A DNA stretch of 64,000 nucleotides, taken from positions 125,695-189,694 of the forward strand of contig NZ_LMKN01000009.1 of the NCBI RefSeq assembly GCF_001421535.1. The letters run 5' to 3'. The notes below the pieces were generated by a model. It saw only the letters and a program-made list of their open reading frames with translations, ran no database searches and was not told where the DNA came from. Made by a program: the position numbers and the translations under genes. Position 1 is the stretch's first letter; each line of letters begins with the position of its first letter. Of the stretch, positions 56,158 through 64,000 are shown piece by piece. The DNA is from Sphingomonas sp. Leaf20. GTDB lineage: Bacteria > Pseudomonadota > Alphaproteobacteria > Sphingomonadales > Sphingomonadaceae.

Positions 56158-56823
56158 TTATTGCGCGGCAGTGCTGGTCGAACGGACCGCGACCGGCGTT
56201 GCGGGAGCGGGTGCACGCGCACCTGCGACCGGGGCGGGGGGCAGGGCGCCAGTGACGGGCGCCGGTGCACAGCCGGGCTGCGGTGCGCCGTTGCCCGGTC
56301 CGCGAGCGTCCGGACGCTGAGCGCCCGGGCCGCCCGGGGGAGGCGGCGGCGGGGCACCGTCCGGACCATCACGGCCCGGACCGCCGGGACCGCCCGGGCC
56401 GCCGGGACCTTCCGGGTGATGCGGTGGCCGTCCGCCGGCCGGACCAACCGCATCGATGCGGCCAGCGGGATCGACCAGATAGGACGCGCGGACCTGGCCA
56501 TCGGCGTAGCGGCCCTGCACGGTCATCGCTGCACCCTTGCTGACCGCCTTGGCATCGCGCCCGGCATCGATCATCGTCCGACCGGTCCCATCCTGGAGGA
56601 CGAAGCGGTCGCCGAACACCTCGGCGACGCGACCCTTGACGGTGACCACGCCGTCCGTGGTGGCGAGGCGCGCGATCGCGGTCGGTGTCGTCGGCGCCAT
56701 CTCGATGCTCGGACGCGTGAGAGATACGGCACCGGCACCCCCTGCGACGCCGATGGCGAGCAACGCGGCGGCGCCCAGCTTGAGCTGCGTGGCGCGGGGC
56801 ATTCTGTCGGTAAAGCGGGGCAT
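56158..56823 (-). CDS. Exported OB-fold protein with Pro/Gly-rich tail
   Basis: A 221-aa protein starting at ATG 56823 behind AAGGAGACG. After an N-terminal signal or membrane anchor (about residues 14-35) comes a small OB-fold-like domain (about 50-120: VTVKGRVAEVFGDRFVLQDGTGRTMIDAG, MTVQGRYADGQVRAS) that recalls the BOF/YgiW family. The last 90 residues are Pro/Gly/Ala-rich (GGPGGPGGPG) and presumably disordered. It is divergent from a QseB-like regulator, as ygiW is near qseBC in Escherichia coli. Function is inferred from this only. Confidence 0.72.
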   Translation of the reverse strand: MPRFTDRMPRATQLKLGAAALLAIGVAGGAGAVSLTRPSIEMAPTTPTAIARLATTDGVVTVKGRVAEVFGDRFVLQDGTGRTMIDAGRDAKAVSKGAAMTVQGRYADGQVRASYLVDPAGRIDAVGPAGGRPPHHPEGPGGPGGPGGPGRDGPDGAPPPPPPGGPGAQRPDARGPGNGAPQPGCAPAPVTGALPPAPVAGARAPAPATPVAVRSTSTAAQ

Positions 56824-56879
56824 TCAACGTCTCCTTCGTGTCGATGTCCCGCTTCTAGAGGACGCCGCCCCACGCCACG

Positions 56880-56908
56880 CTGAACTTCCCCGTTCAGATT
56901 GGGTTTAG
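56880..56908 (+). promoter_or_regulatory. Candidate response-regulator site
   Basis: CTGAAC-TTCCCC-GTTCAG (56880-56897) is a perfect inverted repeat. TTCAG (56893) and TTTAG (56904) also repeat at an 11-bp step, the spacing usual for OmpR-family tandem sites. It lies in the 108-bp gap between the divergent OB-fold and regulator genes, about 24 nt before the regulator ATG. Autoregulation is an inference. Confidence 0.45.
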
Positions 56909-56931
56909 CGATCGAAGCTAGCGAGGTCGTC

Positions 56932-57606
56932 ATGCGTATATTGCTCGTCGAGGACGATCCGGATCTTGGCCCCGCCATCGCCAAGGCGTTGCGCGGGGAG
57001 AATTGCGCGGTCGATCTTGCCGCGGACGGCGTCGACGCGGGCCATCTGGGTGATACCGAGACCTATGACGCGGCGGTTCTCGATCTGGGATTGCCGGGTC
57101 GGGACGGCATCGCGATCCTGCGCGACTGGCGCGCGGCGGGGCGCGACCTGCCGGTCTTGATCCTGACCGCGCGCGATGGCTGGTCGGACAAGGTCGCCGG
57201 GTTCAAGGCGGGTGCCGACGACTTCCTGACCAAGCCGTTCCGTGTCGAGGAGCTCGTGATGCGGTTGCGCGCGCTGGTCCGGCGATCCGCAGGCCATGCA
57301 GCAACGCGGCTCGAATGTGGGCCGCTCGCATTCGAGACGCAGACGGGCCAGTTCGAGCTCGACGGCCTGCCGCTGAAACTGACCGCGCTCGAATGGCGCG
57401 TGCTGTCCGCGCTGATGTTGTCCAGGGACGTGGTGATCGAGCGGCTCGCGCTGGCCGAACGCGTGTATGAGGGCGATGCGGATGTCGACTCGAACAGCCT
57501 CGAGGTGATCATCGGGCGGCTTCGCAAGAAGATCGGCGCGAGTTTGATCGATACGGTGCGAGGCCGTGGCTACCGTCTCGCGTCGCCGACGCCGAGTGCG
57601 GCATGA
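56932..57606 (+). CDS. OmpR/PhoB-family response regulator (QseB/TctD-like)
   Basis: DNA-binding response regulator, 224 aa. The receiver domain has the acidic pocket VEDDPD, phospho-acceptor Asp51 in LDLGLPG and Lys101 in FLTKPFR. The winged-helix output domain contains LTALEWRVLSALM and VDSNSLEVIIGRLRKKIG and ends RGRGYRL, as in QseB/TctD/PmrA proteins. ATG 56932 gives the canonical MRILLVEDD start; an upstream GTG-type extension is rejected. It overlaps the kinase gene by 4 nt. Confidence 0.93.
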   Translation: MRILLVEDDPDLGPAIAKALRGENCAVDLAADGVDAGHLGDTETYDAAVLDLGLPGRDGIAILRDWRAAGRDLPVLILTARDGWSDKVAGFKAGADDFLTKPFRVEELVMRLRALVRRSAGHAATRLECGPLAFETQTGQFELDGLPLKLTALEWRVLSALMLSRDVVIERLALAERVYEGDADVDSNSLEVIIGRLRKKIGASLIDTVRGRGYRLASPTPSAA

Positions 57607-58955
57607 GGTTGATCCCGCGATCGATCCATGGCCGGATGCTCGCGCTGTCCGTCCTCGCGACGCTGGTCGCACTGGCGGTCGCGGGCGCGGCGATCGCTGG
57701 CGTGTTGCAACGCTTCGTCACGCAGGGGCTCGACCAGCGGCTCGACGCGGAATTGTCGTTGCTGGCGGGCGCGGTCGGCGCCGATGGTCGTATCGACCGC
57801 GCGAAACTGACGCGGCTGCGCGGATTGCTGGATGCCGGTCCCGAGTGGCGATGGCAGATCGTCGCGCCGACGGGCACGATCGGGTCGGACGTCCTTGCCG
57901 ATCTCGACCGCAGGCCTCCGCTTCGCGGGGGGCCGCATGGCGAGCGACCGCCGCTCGATGAGCCCGGTCGCCCGTATCCGCTCGACGCCGTGCAGGCGCG
58001 CGGGACCGGGCTGCACGCGCGTCAGATCACGTTGACGACGAGCGCCGGGCCGGTGACACTTACCGCGGCTGCGCCGCGTGACGTCGTGGCGCGGCCGATC
58101 CGCGCGGCGATCCTGCCGTTACTGGCGACGCTCGCGATCCTCGGCGTGCTGCTGGGCATCGCGACGGCATTGCAATTGCGGATCGGGTTGCGCCCGTTGC
58201 GGGCGTTGCGCGACGGGGTGGCGGCGATGCGGCGGGGTGCTGACGGCGTGTCCGAAAACCAGCCGGAGGAACTGCGGCCGCTCGCGCAGGAGCTCAACGC
58301 GCTGGCACGCGACACGTCGACCGCGCTGGCGACGGCCCGCGCGTCGGCAGCCAATCTCGCGCATGCGCTGAAGACGCCGGTGGCAACGCTTGCGCTCGCC
58401 GTCCGCGACGATGCCGCGGCCGCGGCGCAGGTTGCACGGATCGATGCGACGATCCGGCATCACCTCGCGCGGGCGCGCAGTGCCGCGGTCGACCGGCGCG
58501 CATCGACGGCTCTGGAGCCTGCGCTTGCCGATCTGGCGTCCACGATCATGCGGCTCCACGCTGGCCGCGCGGTCGCGATCACCCGGACGGTGCAGCCGGG
58601 CTTGATGGTCGCGGTCGATGCCGCCGATCTCGACGAGCTCGCGGGTAACCTGATCGACAATGCGATGCGGCATGCGGTGTCCGCCGTGCGTATCGATGCC
58701 ACCGCGGAGGGTGCGATCGACGGGGGTCGGATCCGGCTGCGTGTCGTCGACGACGGCCCGGGGATCGCGGCAGAGGATCGCGCGCGCGCGACGGCGCCCG
58801 GCGTACGGCTCGACGAGCGCGATGACGGACATGGCTTCGGACTTGCGATCGCCCGCGAGCTGGCGGTCCTTCACGGTGGCGCGCTGGTCCTGGAGGAGGC
58901 ACCGGGCGGGGGACTGGCCGCGACGGTGACGTTGCCTATCGCGGGTGCGCGGTAG
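57603..58955 (+). CDS. Sensor histidine kinase (QseC/PhoQ-like)
   Basis: Inner-membrane sensor kinase, 450 aa, coupled to the regulator gene (ATGA). One helix (about 12-35) and a second (about 167-190) enclose a periplasmic sensor domain of about 130 residues rich in Arg/Pro/Asp. A HAMP-like linker precedes the dimerisation helix with His254 in LAHALKTPVA, and the ATPase domain has Asn353 in GNLIDNAMRHA, DDGPGIA and GFGLAIARELAVLHGG. Its last 20 nt overlap the convergent glycosyltransferase gene. The stimulus is unknown; the OB-fold neighbour may take part. Confidence 0.92.
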   Translation: MRLIPRSIHGRMLALSVLATLVALAVAGAAIAGVLQRFVTQGLDQRLDAELSLLAGAVGADGRIDRAKLTRLRGLLDAGPEWRWQIVAPTGTIGSDVLADLDRRPPLRGGPHGERPPLDEPGRPYPLDAVQARGTGLHARQITLTTSAGPVTLTAAAPRDVVARPIRAAILPLLATLAILGVLLGIATALQLRIGLRPLRALRDGVAAMRRGADGVSENQPEELRPLAQELNALARDTSTALATARASAANLAHALKTPVATLALAVRDDAAAAAQVARIDATIRHHLARARSAAVDRRASTALEPALADLASTIMRLHAGRAVAITRTVQPGLMVAVDAADLDELAGNLIDNAMRHAVSAVRIDATAEGAIDGGRIRLRVVDDGPGIAAEDRARATAPGVRLDERDDGHGFGLAIARELAVLHGGALVLEEAPGGGLAATVTLPIAGAR

Positions 58956-59781
58956 CGGCGATTGCCCTGTCGCTGGCGTTGGGGCGGCGACGAATGCGGA
59001 TGCCATCCTCGCTTTGGCTGATCAGGCCCATCGCCGCAAAGGCATCGAGCCAGCCCTGCATCGGCCACCACCCCCAGCGCTGGCGAAACAGCGCCGCATT
59101 GCGGACGACGTCGTCGAGGTGTTGGACGGGGGGCTCGAAGCTCTCGTGATGCTGATGGCAGGCGATCGCGCCGCCGACGAACAGCAGCGGCGTGTCTGCG
59201 CGGTCGGCGCGGAACCCGAAATCTGTATCCTCCGCGCCATAGCCGGTGAACGCCTCGTCGAAACCGCCCAGCGCGGTGAAGCGGGTGCGGCGGATCGCGA
59301 AGGCGAGCGACCAGAACAGGCCCGGATTGGTCTCGCGGCGCAAGCCCGCATCGGGGAAATCGCGGACCGGGTGTCGGGTTCCGCGATCGAGCAGTGCAGC
59401 GTCGTCCCAGGTCGTGCGTGCGTCGTCGGCGCCGAGATACCGGACATCGGCGCACAGCAGCGCGTCTTCGCTGTCGAGCGTCTCGCTCAGCCGCCCGATG
59501 CAGCGCGACAGGGGAATGCAATCGACGTCGAGGAAGACGAGATGTGGTGCGGTGGCATCACGCGCGGCGAGGTTGCGGGCGGCGGCGAGCGGCAATGCGG
59601 TCGTTTCGAGGCGGTGGACGATGACCGGGAAGTCGGCTTCGGGTTGCGGGACCGGCGTATCGCTCATGTCGACGATGATCAGCTCGGCCGGCTGTTTTTC
59701 GCTGCGACGCAGGCCTTCGATCAGCTGAGCTAGGTGCGGCTCGCGGTTCTTGACGAGCGTGAGGACCGAGACACCGGTCAT
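58936..59781 (-). CDS. GT2-family glycosyltransferase
   Basis: Inverting glycosyltransferase (281 aa) with a GT-A fold: the N-terminal strand GVSVLTLVKNR, ELIIVDMSD, the DxD-type metal site Asp85-x-Asp87 in FLDVDC, and GGFDEAFTGYGAEDTDFGFR typical of the acceptor side. No membrane helix. ATG 59781 overlaps the methyltransferase stop (ATGA). It is the last gene of the minus-strand operon and overlaps the kinase 3' end. Sugar donor and acceptor are unknown. Confidence 0.88.
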   Translation of the reverse strand: MTGVSVLTLVKNREPHLAQLIEGLRRSEKQPAELIIVDMSDTPVPQPEADFPVIVHRLETTALPLAAARNLAARDATAPHLVFLDVDCIPLSRCIGRLSETLDSEDALLCADVRYLGADDARTTWDDAALLDRGTRHPVRDFPDAGLRRETNPGLFWSLAFAIRRTRFTALGGFDEAFTGYGAEDTDFGFRADRADTPLLFVGGAIACHQHHESFEPPVQHLDDVVRNAALFRQRWGWWPMQGWLDAFAAMGLISQSEDGIRIRRRPNASDRAIAATAHPR

Positions 59782-60356
59782 GCAAGCCGCCACAGGTCGA
59801 GCCGGAATTCAGCGTGGCGGTCGGCGCATTCGACGATGGCCGACCCTAGCGCGGCATCGAGTTTGTTGACGGCCGCATCGCCGGTCTGAGGATAGTCGGT
59901 CTCGCCGGTCCAGTGCACCAGCAGCAGCCGACAATCGGGAGCGGCAACGCGACGGATCGCCTTGGCGGCGCGCGCGATATCGTCATCGCTCCAGTAATAG
60001 ACGACCTCGGACAACACGATGAGGTCGAACCGGCCCGCAGGCACGTCGGCGGGGAAGGCCAGCCGCTCGACGAGAACGTTGGAAGACGCCGCGTTCCGCA
60101 CACGGGCAAGGTCGACTGCACGCTGGCTGATGTCGACGGCCGTGACGGTGTCGCAGTGCTGCGCCAGCCGCTGCGTGAAGACACCGTGCGCGCAGCCTAT
60201 TTCGAGGCACGCCGCGTAGCGCCGATCGTCGATCGCCGCGATGCTCGTATCGAACTTTGCTGCTTCATAGCGGCTCGATGCGAGTGACCAGGGATCATCG
60301 GTCGAGGCGAACACGTCGTCGAAATAGCGCGCGTTGAGGCTATGGTCGGGTCGCAT
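59778..60356 (-). CDS. NodS-like SAM-dependent methyltransferase
   Basis: Class I methyltransferase of 192 aa. SAM-binding motif I is CLEIGCAHGVFT and the acidic residue of motif II lies in VTAVDISQ; FDLIVLSEVVYYW and LLLVHWTGETDYP complete the fold. The N-terminal DPWSLASSRYEAAKF resembles rhizobial NodS, which N-methylates a glucosamine unit, but other sugar or lipid methyltransferases share it. It overlaps the PIG-L gene by 17 nt and the glycosyltransferase gene by 4 nt. Confidence 0.85.
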   Translation of the reverse strand: MRPDHSLNARYFDDVFASTDDPWSLASSRYEAAKFDTSIAAIDDRRYAACLEIGCAHGVFTQRLAQHCDTVTAVDISQRAVDLARVRNAASSNVLVERLAFPADVPAGRFDLIVLSEVVYYWSDDDIARAAKAIRRVAAPDCRLLLVHWTGETDYPQTGDAAVNKLDAALGSAIVECADRHAEFRLDLWRLA

Positions 60357-61032
60357 CGGGTCTCACCAGATAGAGCAGGTCGGTGGCAGGCATGCGCTGC
60401 TGCGCGCGGGGCAGGCGGAATCCTTCGCCCATCAGCCCCGTCAGCTGGCTACGATGCGCGCGCAGTGCGGCCGTGCGAATGGCGGGCGGCATCGACCGGG
60501 TGCGCACGACACGCGTCGCTGCGGGGCGCTCACCCCAGACGGCATATTCGAAGATCGACACGGGTCGTCGGGCCGCGCGTGCTGCGTGGACCGCGAGCGT
60601 GAAGCACGCCGCGTGGTCGCAGTGTGGTTCGCCTGCGGCAGTGGTGGCGATCGCATCGATCCGCTGATGGCGCAGTATCGCCGCGATCCGGCGTACCGAC
60701 CGCGCGAAGTCAGCTGAGTGCGGCGGATAGGGATGCGCGTCGCGCCAGTCGAGGAATGCCGGCTGGACATTCGCGTGCGCGGTCAGGCGCGACAGCGCGC
60801 GCGCCGCTTCGTGTCGTCGGCGACGAACCAGCGCGGTCCTCTCGGCGCGCGTTTCGCAGGCGTGCGAGCCGGATCCGTCGGTCAGGAAGACGACCCCCGC
60901 CAGCCGATCGCGTGACGCTGTGTCGGCAATCAGCGCACCGGTGCCAAGCGTCTCGTCATCGGCATGCGGCGCAAGGACGAGCCATCTCGCATCGCGCCAC
61001 GGACTTTGCGCGAGCGGCGTCGCCTGCGTCAC
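60340..61032 (-). CDS. PIG-L-family deacetylase
   Basis: Zinc-dependent deacetylase, 230 aa, related to LmbE/MshB and eukaryotic PIG-L, which remove the acetyl group of N-acetylglucosamine-linked substrates. The metal-site motif is PHADDETLG (His23, Asp25, Asp26), with the third ligand probably in EPHCDH (about residue 150). It starts at GTG 61032, overlapping the acyl-CoA dehydrogenase stop as GTGA; the longer frame inside that gene is rejected. It may expose a free amine for the methyltransferase next door. Confidence 0.87.
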   Translation of the reverse strand: MTQATPLAQSPWRDARWLVLAPHADDETLGTGALIADTASRDRLAGVVFLTDGSGSHACETRAERTALVRRRRHEAARALSRLTAHANVQPAFLDWRDAHPYPPHSADFARSVRRIAAILRHQRIDAIATTAAGEPHCDHAACFTLAVHAARAARRPVSIFEYAVWGERPAATRVVRTRSMPPAIRTAALRAHRSQLTGLMGEGFRLPRAQQRMPATDLLYLVRPDATRP

Positions 61033-62123
61033 CACAATCGGTCGCCATCGCCCCAGACATCGCGGTCGAGCCACCCGAGCGCCGCCTGGTCGCGCGCATA
61101 GTCCGGCCCCGCCTGTCGCAGATAAAGGCTCAGATCGCGAATGATCTTGTCGGCGCGCTCGCCGTCGAACGCGCTGCGCGTGCCGAGCAGACGCGCGGCC
61201 GCTTCCATCACGTCGAGTGCTGCACGTTCGACGATGCCCCGAGACATCTGAACGAAGACGGGCGCATCGGCATCCTCCCGCGCGGCGCGGCCGGCGGCCT
61301 CGCGGACCCAGAGATACGCGGTGCGCGTGGCGGCCACGGCGTCGGCAAAGCGCGCGCGCTGGACGGGGTCGCCGCGTGCCGTGTCCGACAGCGCGCGCCG
61401 GACCTCGATCAGCAATCCCTCGATGCCACCCAGCTGCACCGCCAGGAACCGCCATGCGCCCGCGGTGAAACGGGGCTCGCGGTCATAGTCACCGGGTGCG
61501 CCGAGGATGTGCGATGGACCGGCCGGGTAGCCCGAACAGTCGTACCGTCCGCTGCTGCTCGCGCGCATCCCGCGCACGCGCCATCCCGACAGGTCGGTCC
61601 GGTCGGGGTCGTTGGCCGGGATGACGACGATCGGTCGGTGGCCCGACGCGGGCCGCGCGGTGACGATCGCGTAATCGATACCGCCTGCGCCGCTCGCGAA
61701 ATGCTTTGATCCGGTCAGCGCGGGGCCATCGGCACCGTCGACGATCGCCACGCCCGGCACGGGCTCGGTCGCCCAGACGCCAAACCACGCACCGCGGTCG
61801 AGTTCGCTTGCGAGCCATTCGAGCTGATCGGGACCGGCGTACCAGTCGAACAGCGCGAGCGCGTTGACATGGCCTTCGAACAACCGCCCAACACTCAGAT
61901 CGCCGCGACCGACTTCGCGCAGCGCGTCCAGAAGCGCGCGCGGTTGGGCGTTGGCCTGTCCGCCGAGGGCGCGCGGTGCGAAGCGACGGTGATGGCCATG
62001 GTCGACCAGCGCCGCCATGCTGTCCCGCGGGAAGCAGGGATCGGCGTCGTACCGCGCGCCCAAGGTCGCGAGCGTCCGCGCAAGATCCGGCGCTTGGGCG
62101 TCAGTGGGATCACTGCGGCTCAA
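61029..62123 (-). CDS. Acyl-CoA dehydrogenase homologue
   Basis: Flavoprotein-like acyl-CoA dehydrogenase relative, 364 aa. The N-terminal helical part (ALLDALREVGRGDLSVGRLFEGH), the middle beta-domain (FGVWATEPV, LTGSKHFASGAGG) and the C-terminal helices (GIVERAALDVMEAAARLLGTRSAF) follow the family plan, but the usual catalytic Glu position is not obvious. It starts at TTG 62123, overlapping the upstream stop (TTGA). Acyl-CoA dehydrogenases in glycosyltransferase operons may act on a lipid or an oxidised sugar; this one's substrate is unknown. Confidence 0.82.
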   Translation of the reverse strand: MSRSDPTDAQAPDLARTLATLGARYDADPCFPRDSMAALVDHGHHRRFAPRALGGQANAQPRALLDALREVGRGDLSVGRLFEGHVNALALFDWYAGPDQLEWLASELDRGAWFGVWATEPVPGVAIVDGADGPALTGSKHFASGAGGIDYAIVTARPASGHRPIVVIPANDPDRTDLSGWRVRGMRASSSGRYDCSGYPAGPSHILGAPGDYDREPRFTAGAWRFLAVQLGGIEGLLIEVRRALSDTARGDPVQRARFADAVAATRTAYLWVREAAGRAAREDADAPVFVQMSRGIVERAALDVMEAAARLLGTRSAFDGERADKIIRDLSLYLRQAGPDYARDQAALGWLDRDVWGDGDRLW

Positions 62124-63037
62124 CGGTCGAGCGCCAACGGCATGTCGCAGATCATCGGCGGGAGATCGCGTTCATCCGGAACGCGCTCCCCGACCTGGAC
62201 TTGCCGGGCCGTACGCCGCCACTCGGCGCGCGTCCGCCACTGGTCGAACGAGGGCAGGAGCGTCGGCTCGTCCCGGATCAGGCGGTCCTCCAGGTCACGC
62301 ATATAGTCGGCCATTCCCCCGGCCGCGCGGCCCGACGTGCGCGCCGACGCGCGTGTCCAGACGTTCATGGGATGACCTAGACGTCCTCCCGCTGCGATCG
62401 CGTTCTCGACCAGCGCACGGTCTTCGCCCGAGGGGAGTATGGGCACTCCGCCAGCGGCCCGATACAGCGCGGCGGTGATTGCGAGGCTTGCCCCCGTGTG
62501 GTCGCCGTGACGAGGGGCGGGGTCCCAGGGGCACGGGTCGATCTCTTCCTCGATCGCACGGACGCAACTCCAGTAGCGATCGAGCTTGGTGCGCATCGCC
62601 ACGACGTCGGCCGCCACGCGCTCCTCCTCGTCGAGCACGATCCGGCCACCGACCATGTCCAGTCCGCAGTCGATCGCTCGGAGAGCGTTTCCGATCCAGT
62701 CCGGCGGCGGCCGCGTATCGGCGTCGGTCGAGATCAGCACACCGTCGACGGAATCGACGCGCGCCAATCCGGCGTCCATCGCCAGCCTTCGCGCCATGCC
62801 GGCATGCGCGTCGGCAGGCGGAAGATCATGCGACGTGATCACCATGTCGAGCCGGCCAGCCCAGCGTGCCTGGCGCTGCGTCGCGACGGAGAGGCTCTCG
62901 TCGGTGCTGTTGTTGATGCACAACGCGACCGGGACGCGGCCGACGACGTCCTGCGCAGCGAGCGCGTCGAGCAGGACCGGCAGCCGCTCGGCTTCGTCGC
63001 GCGCGGGGATACAGATGCAGAAGCGTGGTGCGGTCAC
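62120..63037 (-). CDS. GT2-family glycosyltransferase
   Basis: Glycosyltransferase of 305 aa with FCICIPARDEAERLP at the N-terminus, LISTDADTRPPPDW carrying a DxD-type site, GGRIVLDEEE and a HTGASLAITAALYRAAGG acceptor region. It starts at GTG 63037, overlapping the GT4 stop (GTGA), and its stop overlaps the TTG of the next gene. A longer frame in GT4 is rejected. Donor and acceptor are unknown. Confidence 0.85.
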   Translation of the reverse strand: MTAPRFCICIPARDEAERLPVLLDALAAQDVVGRVPVALCINNSTDESLSVATQRQARWAGRLDMVITSHDLPPADAHAGMARRLAMDAGLARVDSVDGVLISTDADTRPPPDWIGNALRAIDCGLDMVGGRIVLDEEERVAADVVAMRTKLDRYWSCVRAIEEEIDPCPWDPAPRHGDHTGASLAITAALYRAAGGVPILPSGEDRALVENAIAAGGRLGHPMNVWTRASARTSGRAAGGMADYMRDLEDRLIRDEPTLLPSFDQWRTRAEWRRTARQVQVGERVPDERDLPPMICDMPLALDR

Positions 63038-64000
63038 GCGGCACCCGCGAGCGACACCGGGTCGGACCGGCGCATCCTGCTGCGCGATGCCGGCCGCGAC
63101 CGGGTCATGTCGGCATAGAGCGCTTCGTACTGGTCGATCATCACGTCGGCATCGCAGATCGCCTCGGCACGGCGACGGCATGCGCCACGGTCGAGCGTGA
63201 CGGCGCGGGTCACGGCCTTGGCCAGTGCCGCGACGTCGTCGCCCGGGGCCAGTGTCCCGCAAGTCTCATCGAGAAGCGCGGGAATCGCGCCACGGGCGAA
63301 CGCCGCAACTGGCGTGCCGCAGGCGAGCGCCTCCGCGACGACGAGCCCGTAAGGCTCTTCCCAGCGCGGCGTGCACAGGAATGCCCGCGCGCCGCCGACC
63401 AGGTCCGCCAGCGCGGCATGGTCGAGATGCCCGACATGCGTCACGTCAGTCCCGAGGCGGGGCGCAATCTCGGCATCGAAATAGGCGGGATCCGAGATCG
63501 GCCCGGCGATCCTCAATGCGTGCCCCGCGAGCCGGGCTGCGTCGATCGCCATGTGAAGCCCCTTCTCGGGGACGATCCGGCCATACCAGATCAGATACGG
63601 GTCAGGAGCGGGTGCGGGCTGGAAGGGGAAGCAATCGAGATCGATGCCGTTGGCGATCGTCCGGTCGATCGCGGTGACGTGACCCCACATCGCCCGGATG
63701 CTGTCGGATACCGCGACGAACCGCATGTTCGGCGCCTTGCATAACCGGATCCCGCTTTCGAGCCAGCAGAAGGGCGGCGTGTGGAGCGTCGTCACCATCG
63801 GCGTCTCGAGCGTCTCCGCCATCGACACGGGCAGATAATGGAGCGAGTTGTTGTGGATCACGTCGAAACGTCGCGAGCGAAGCATGCTCATCAGGCGGAG
63901 ATACGCGTGATGCTCGCGAAAGAAGGTGACGTCGTTCGCCTCTGCGGTGCCCGTCTCCAGCAACGACGTCTCGTCGCAGATCGCCTCGAGACCGAGTGCA
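63034..64000 (-). CDS. GT4-family glycosyltransferase (N-terminus beyond right edge)
   Basis: Retaining glycosyltransferase with a GT-B fold; the C-terminal 322 or so residues are visible and the frame is open to the window edge. RFDVIHNNSLHYLP and TTLHTPPF belong to the N-terminal half, LIWYGRIVPEKGLHMAIDAA starts the donor domain, and the E-x7-E motif appears as WEEPYGLVVAEALACGTPVAAF. It leads the visible part of the overlapping operon. The start codon lies outside the window. Confidence 0.87.
   Translation of the reverse strand, partial: ALGLEAICDETSLLETGTAEANDVTFFREHHAYLRLMSMLRSRRFDVIHNNSLHYLPVSMAETLETPMVTTLHTPPFCWLESGIRLCKAPNMRFVAVSDSIRAMWGHVTAIDRTIANGIDLDCFPFQPAPAPDPYLIWYGRIVPEKGLHMAIDAARLAGHALRIAGPISDPAYFDAEIAPRLGTDVTHVGHLDHAALADLVGGARAFLCTPRWEEPYGLVVAEALACGTPVAAFARGAIPALLDETCGTLAPGDDVAALAKAVTRAVTLDRGACRRRAEAICDADVMIDQYEALYADMTRSRPASRSRMRRSDPVSLAGAA

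Overview
The window is a 64 kb piece of a high-GC alphaproteobacterial chromosome, most likely Sphingomonas or a close sphingomonad. The evidence is two large TonB-dependent receptors with Asp/Gly-rich plugs, a DcaP-type porin, the DUF3649-PepSY-DUF3325 trio, alphaproteobacterial gene content throughout, and no insertion sequences, phage genes or CRISPR. Genes are tightly packed with many 1-8 nt stop/start overlaps. Genes run off both window edges.

Region 1 (1-19925) looks like an inducible regulon for complex glycans, probably N-glycans. It holds exported glycosidases (GH2 beta-mannosidase, GH20 hexosaminidase, Tat-exported GH2 beta-galactosidase), a Tat-exported glycosylasparaginase-type Ntn hydrolase, a TonB-dependent receptor, a complete GlcNAc phosphotransferase route (NagF-like EIIA-HPr-EI and NagE-like EIIC-EIIB, NagA, NagB-II), a CutC-family protein and a GntR/UTRA regulator. 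TTGGTAT-type words recur in its control regions. The receptor is preceded by a TGGTATT-N4-AGGTATT direct repeat resembling a nag box. A tRNA-Leu(CAA) closes the region.

Region 2 (20147-34543) is housekeeping and transport: a sulfate ABC transporter (cysA, cysW, cysT and a binding protein), an ABC/FtsX/AttH-type lipid or lipoprotein export cluster, isocitrate lyase, a dicarboxylate symporter, a SleB-type cell wall hydrolase and a large FAD oxidoreductase.

Region 3 (34738-46724) reads as an acetate/organic-acid module. A sodium:solute-symporter/hybrid histidine kinase fusion (CrbS-like) and a LuxR-type response regulator (CrbR-like) flank a TonB-like protein. The regulator is translationally coupled to acetyl-CoA synthetase. 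Divergent from acs come a DcaP porin and an MHS-family transporter with an unusual periplasmic insert. PoxB-type pyruvate oxidase, which makes acetate, follows in convergent orientation.

Region 4 (47152-58955) is mixed: a second TonB-dependent receptor, a GH130 protein, the DUF3649/PepSY/DUF3325 trio, a DEDDh exonuclease, a CocE/NonD hydrolase, and a QseBC-like two-component system divergent from a secreted OB-fold protein.

Region 5 (58936-64000, continuing past the right edge) is a tightly overlapping minus-strand operon: GT4, GT2, acyl-CoA dehydrogenase homologue, PIG-L deacetylase, NodS-like methyltransferase, GT2. It looks like a biosynthetic pathway for a modified glycan or glycolipid whose product I cannot name. 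It is the best candidate here for an undescribed system.
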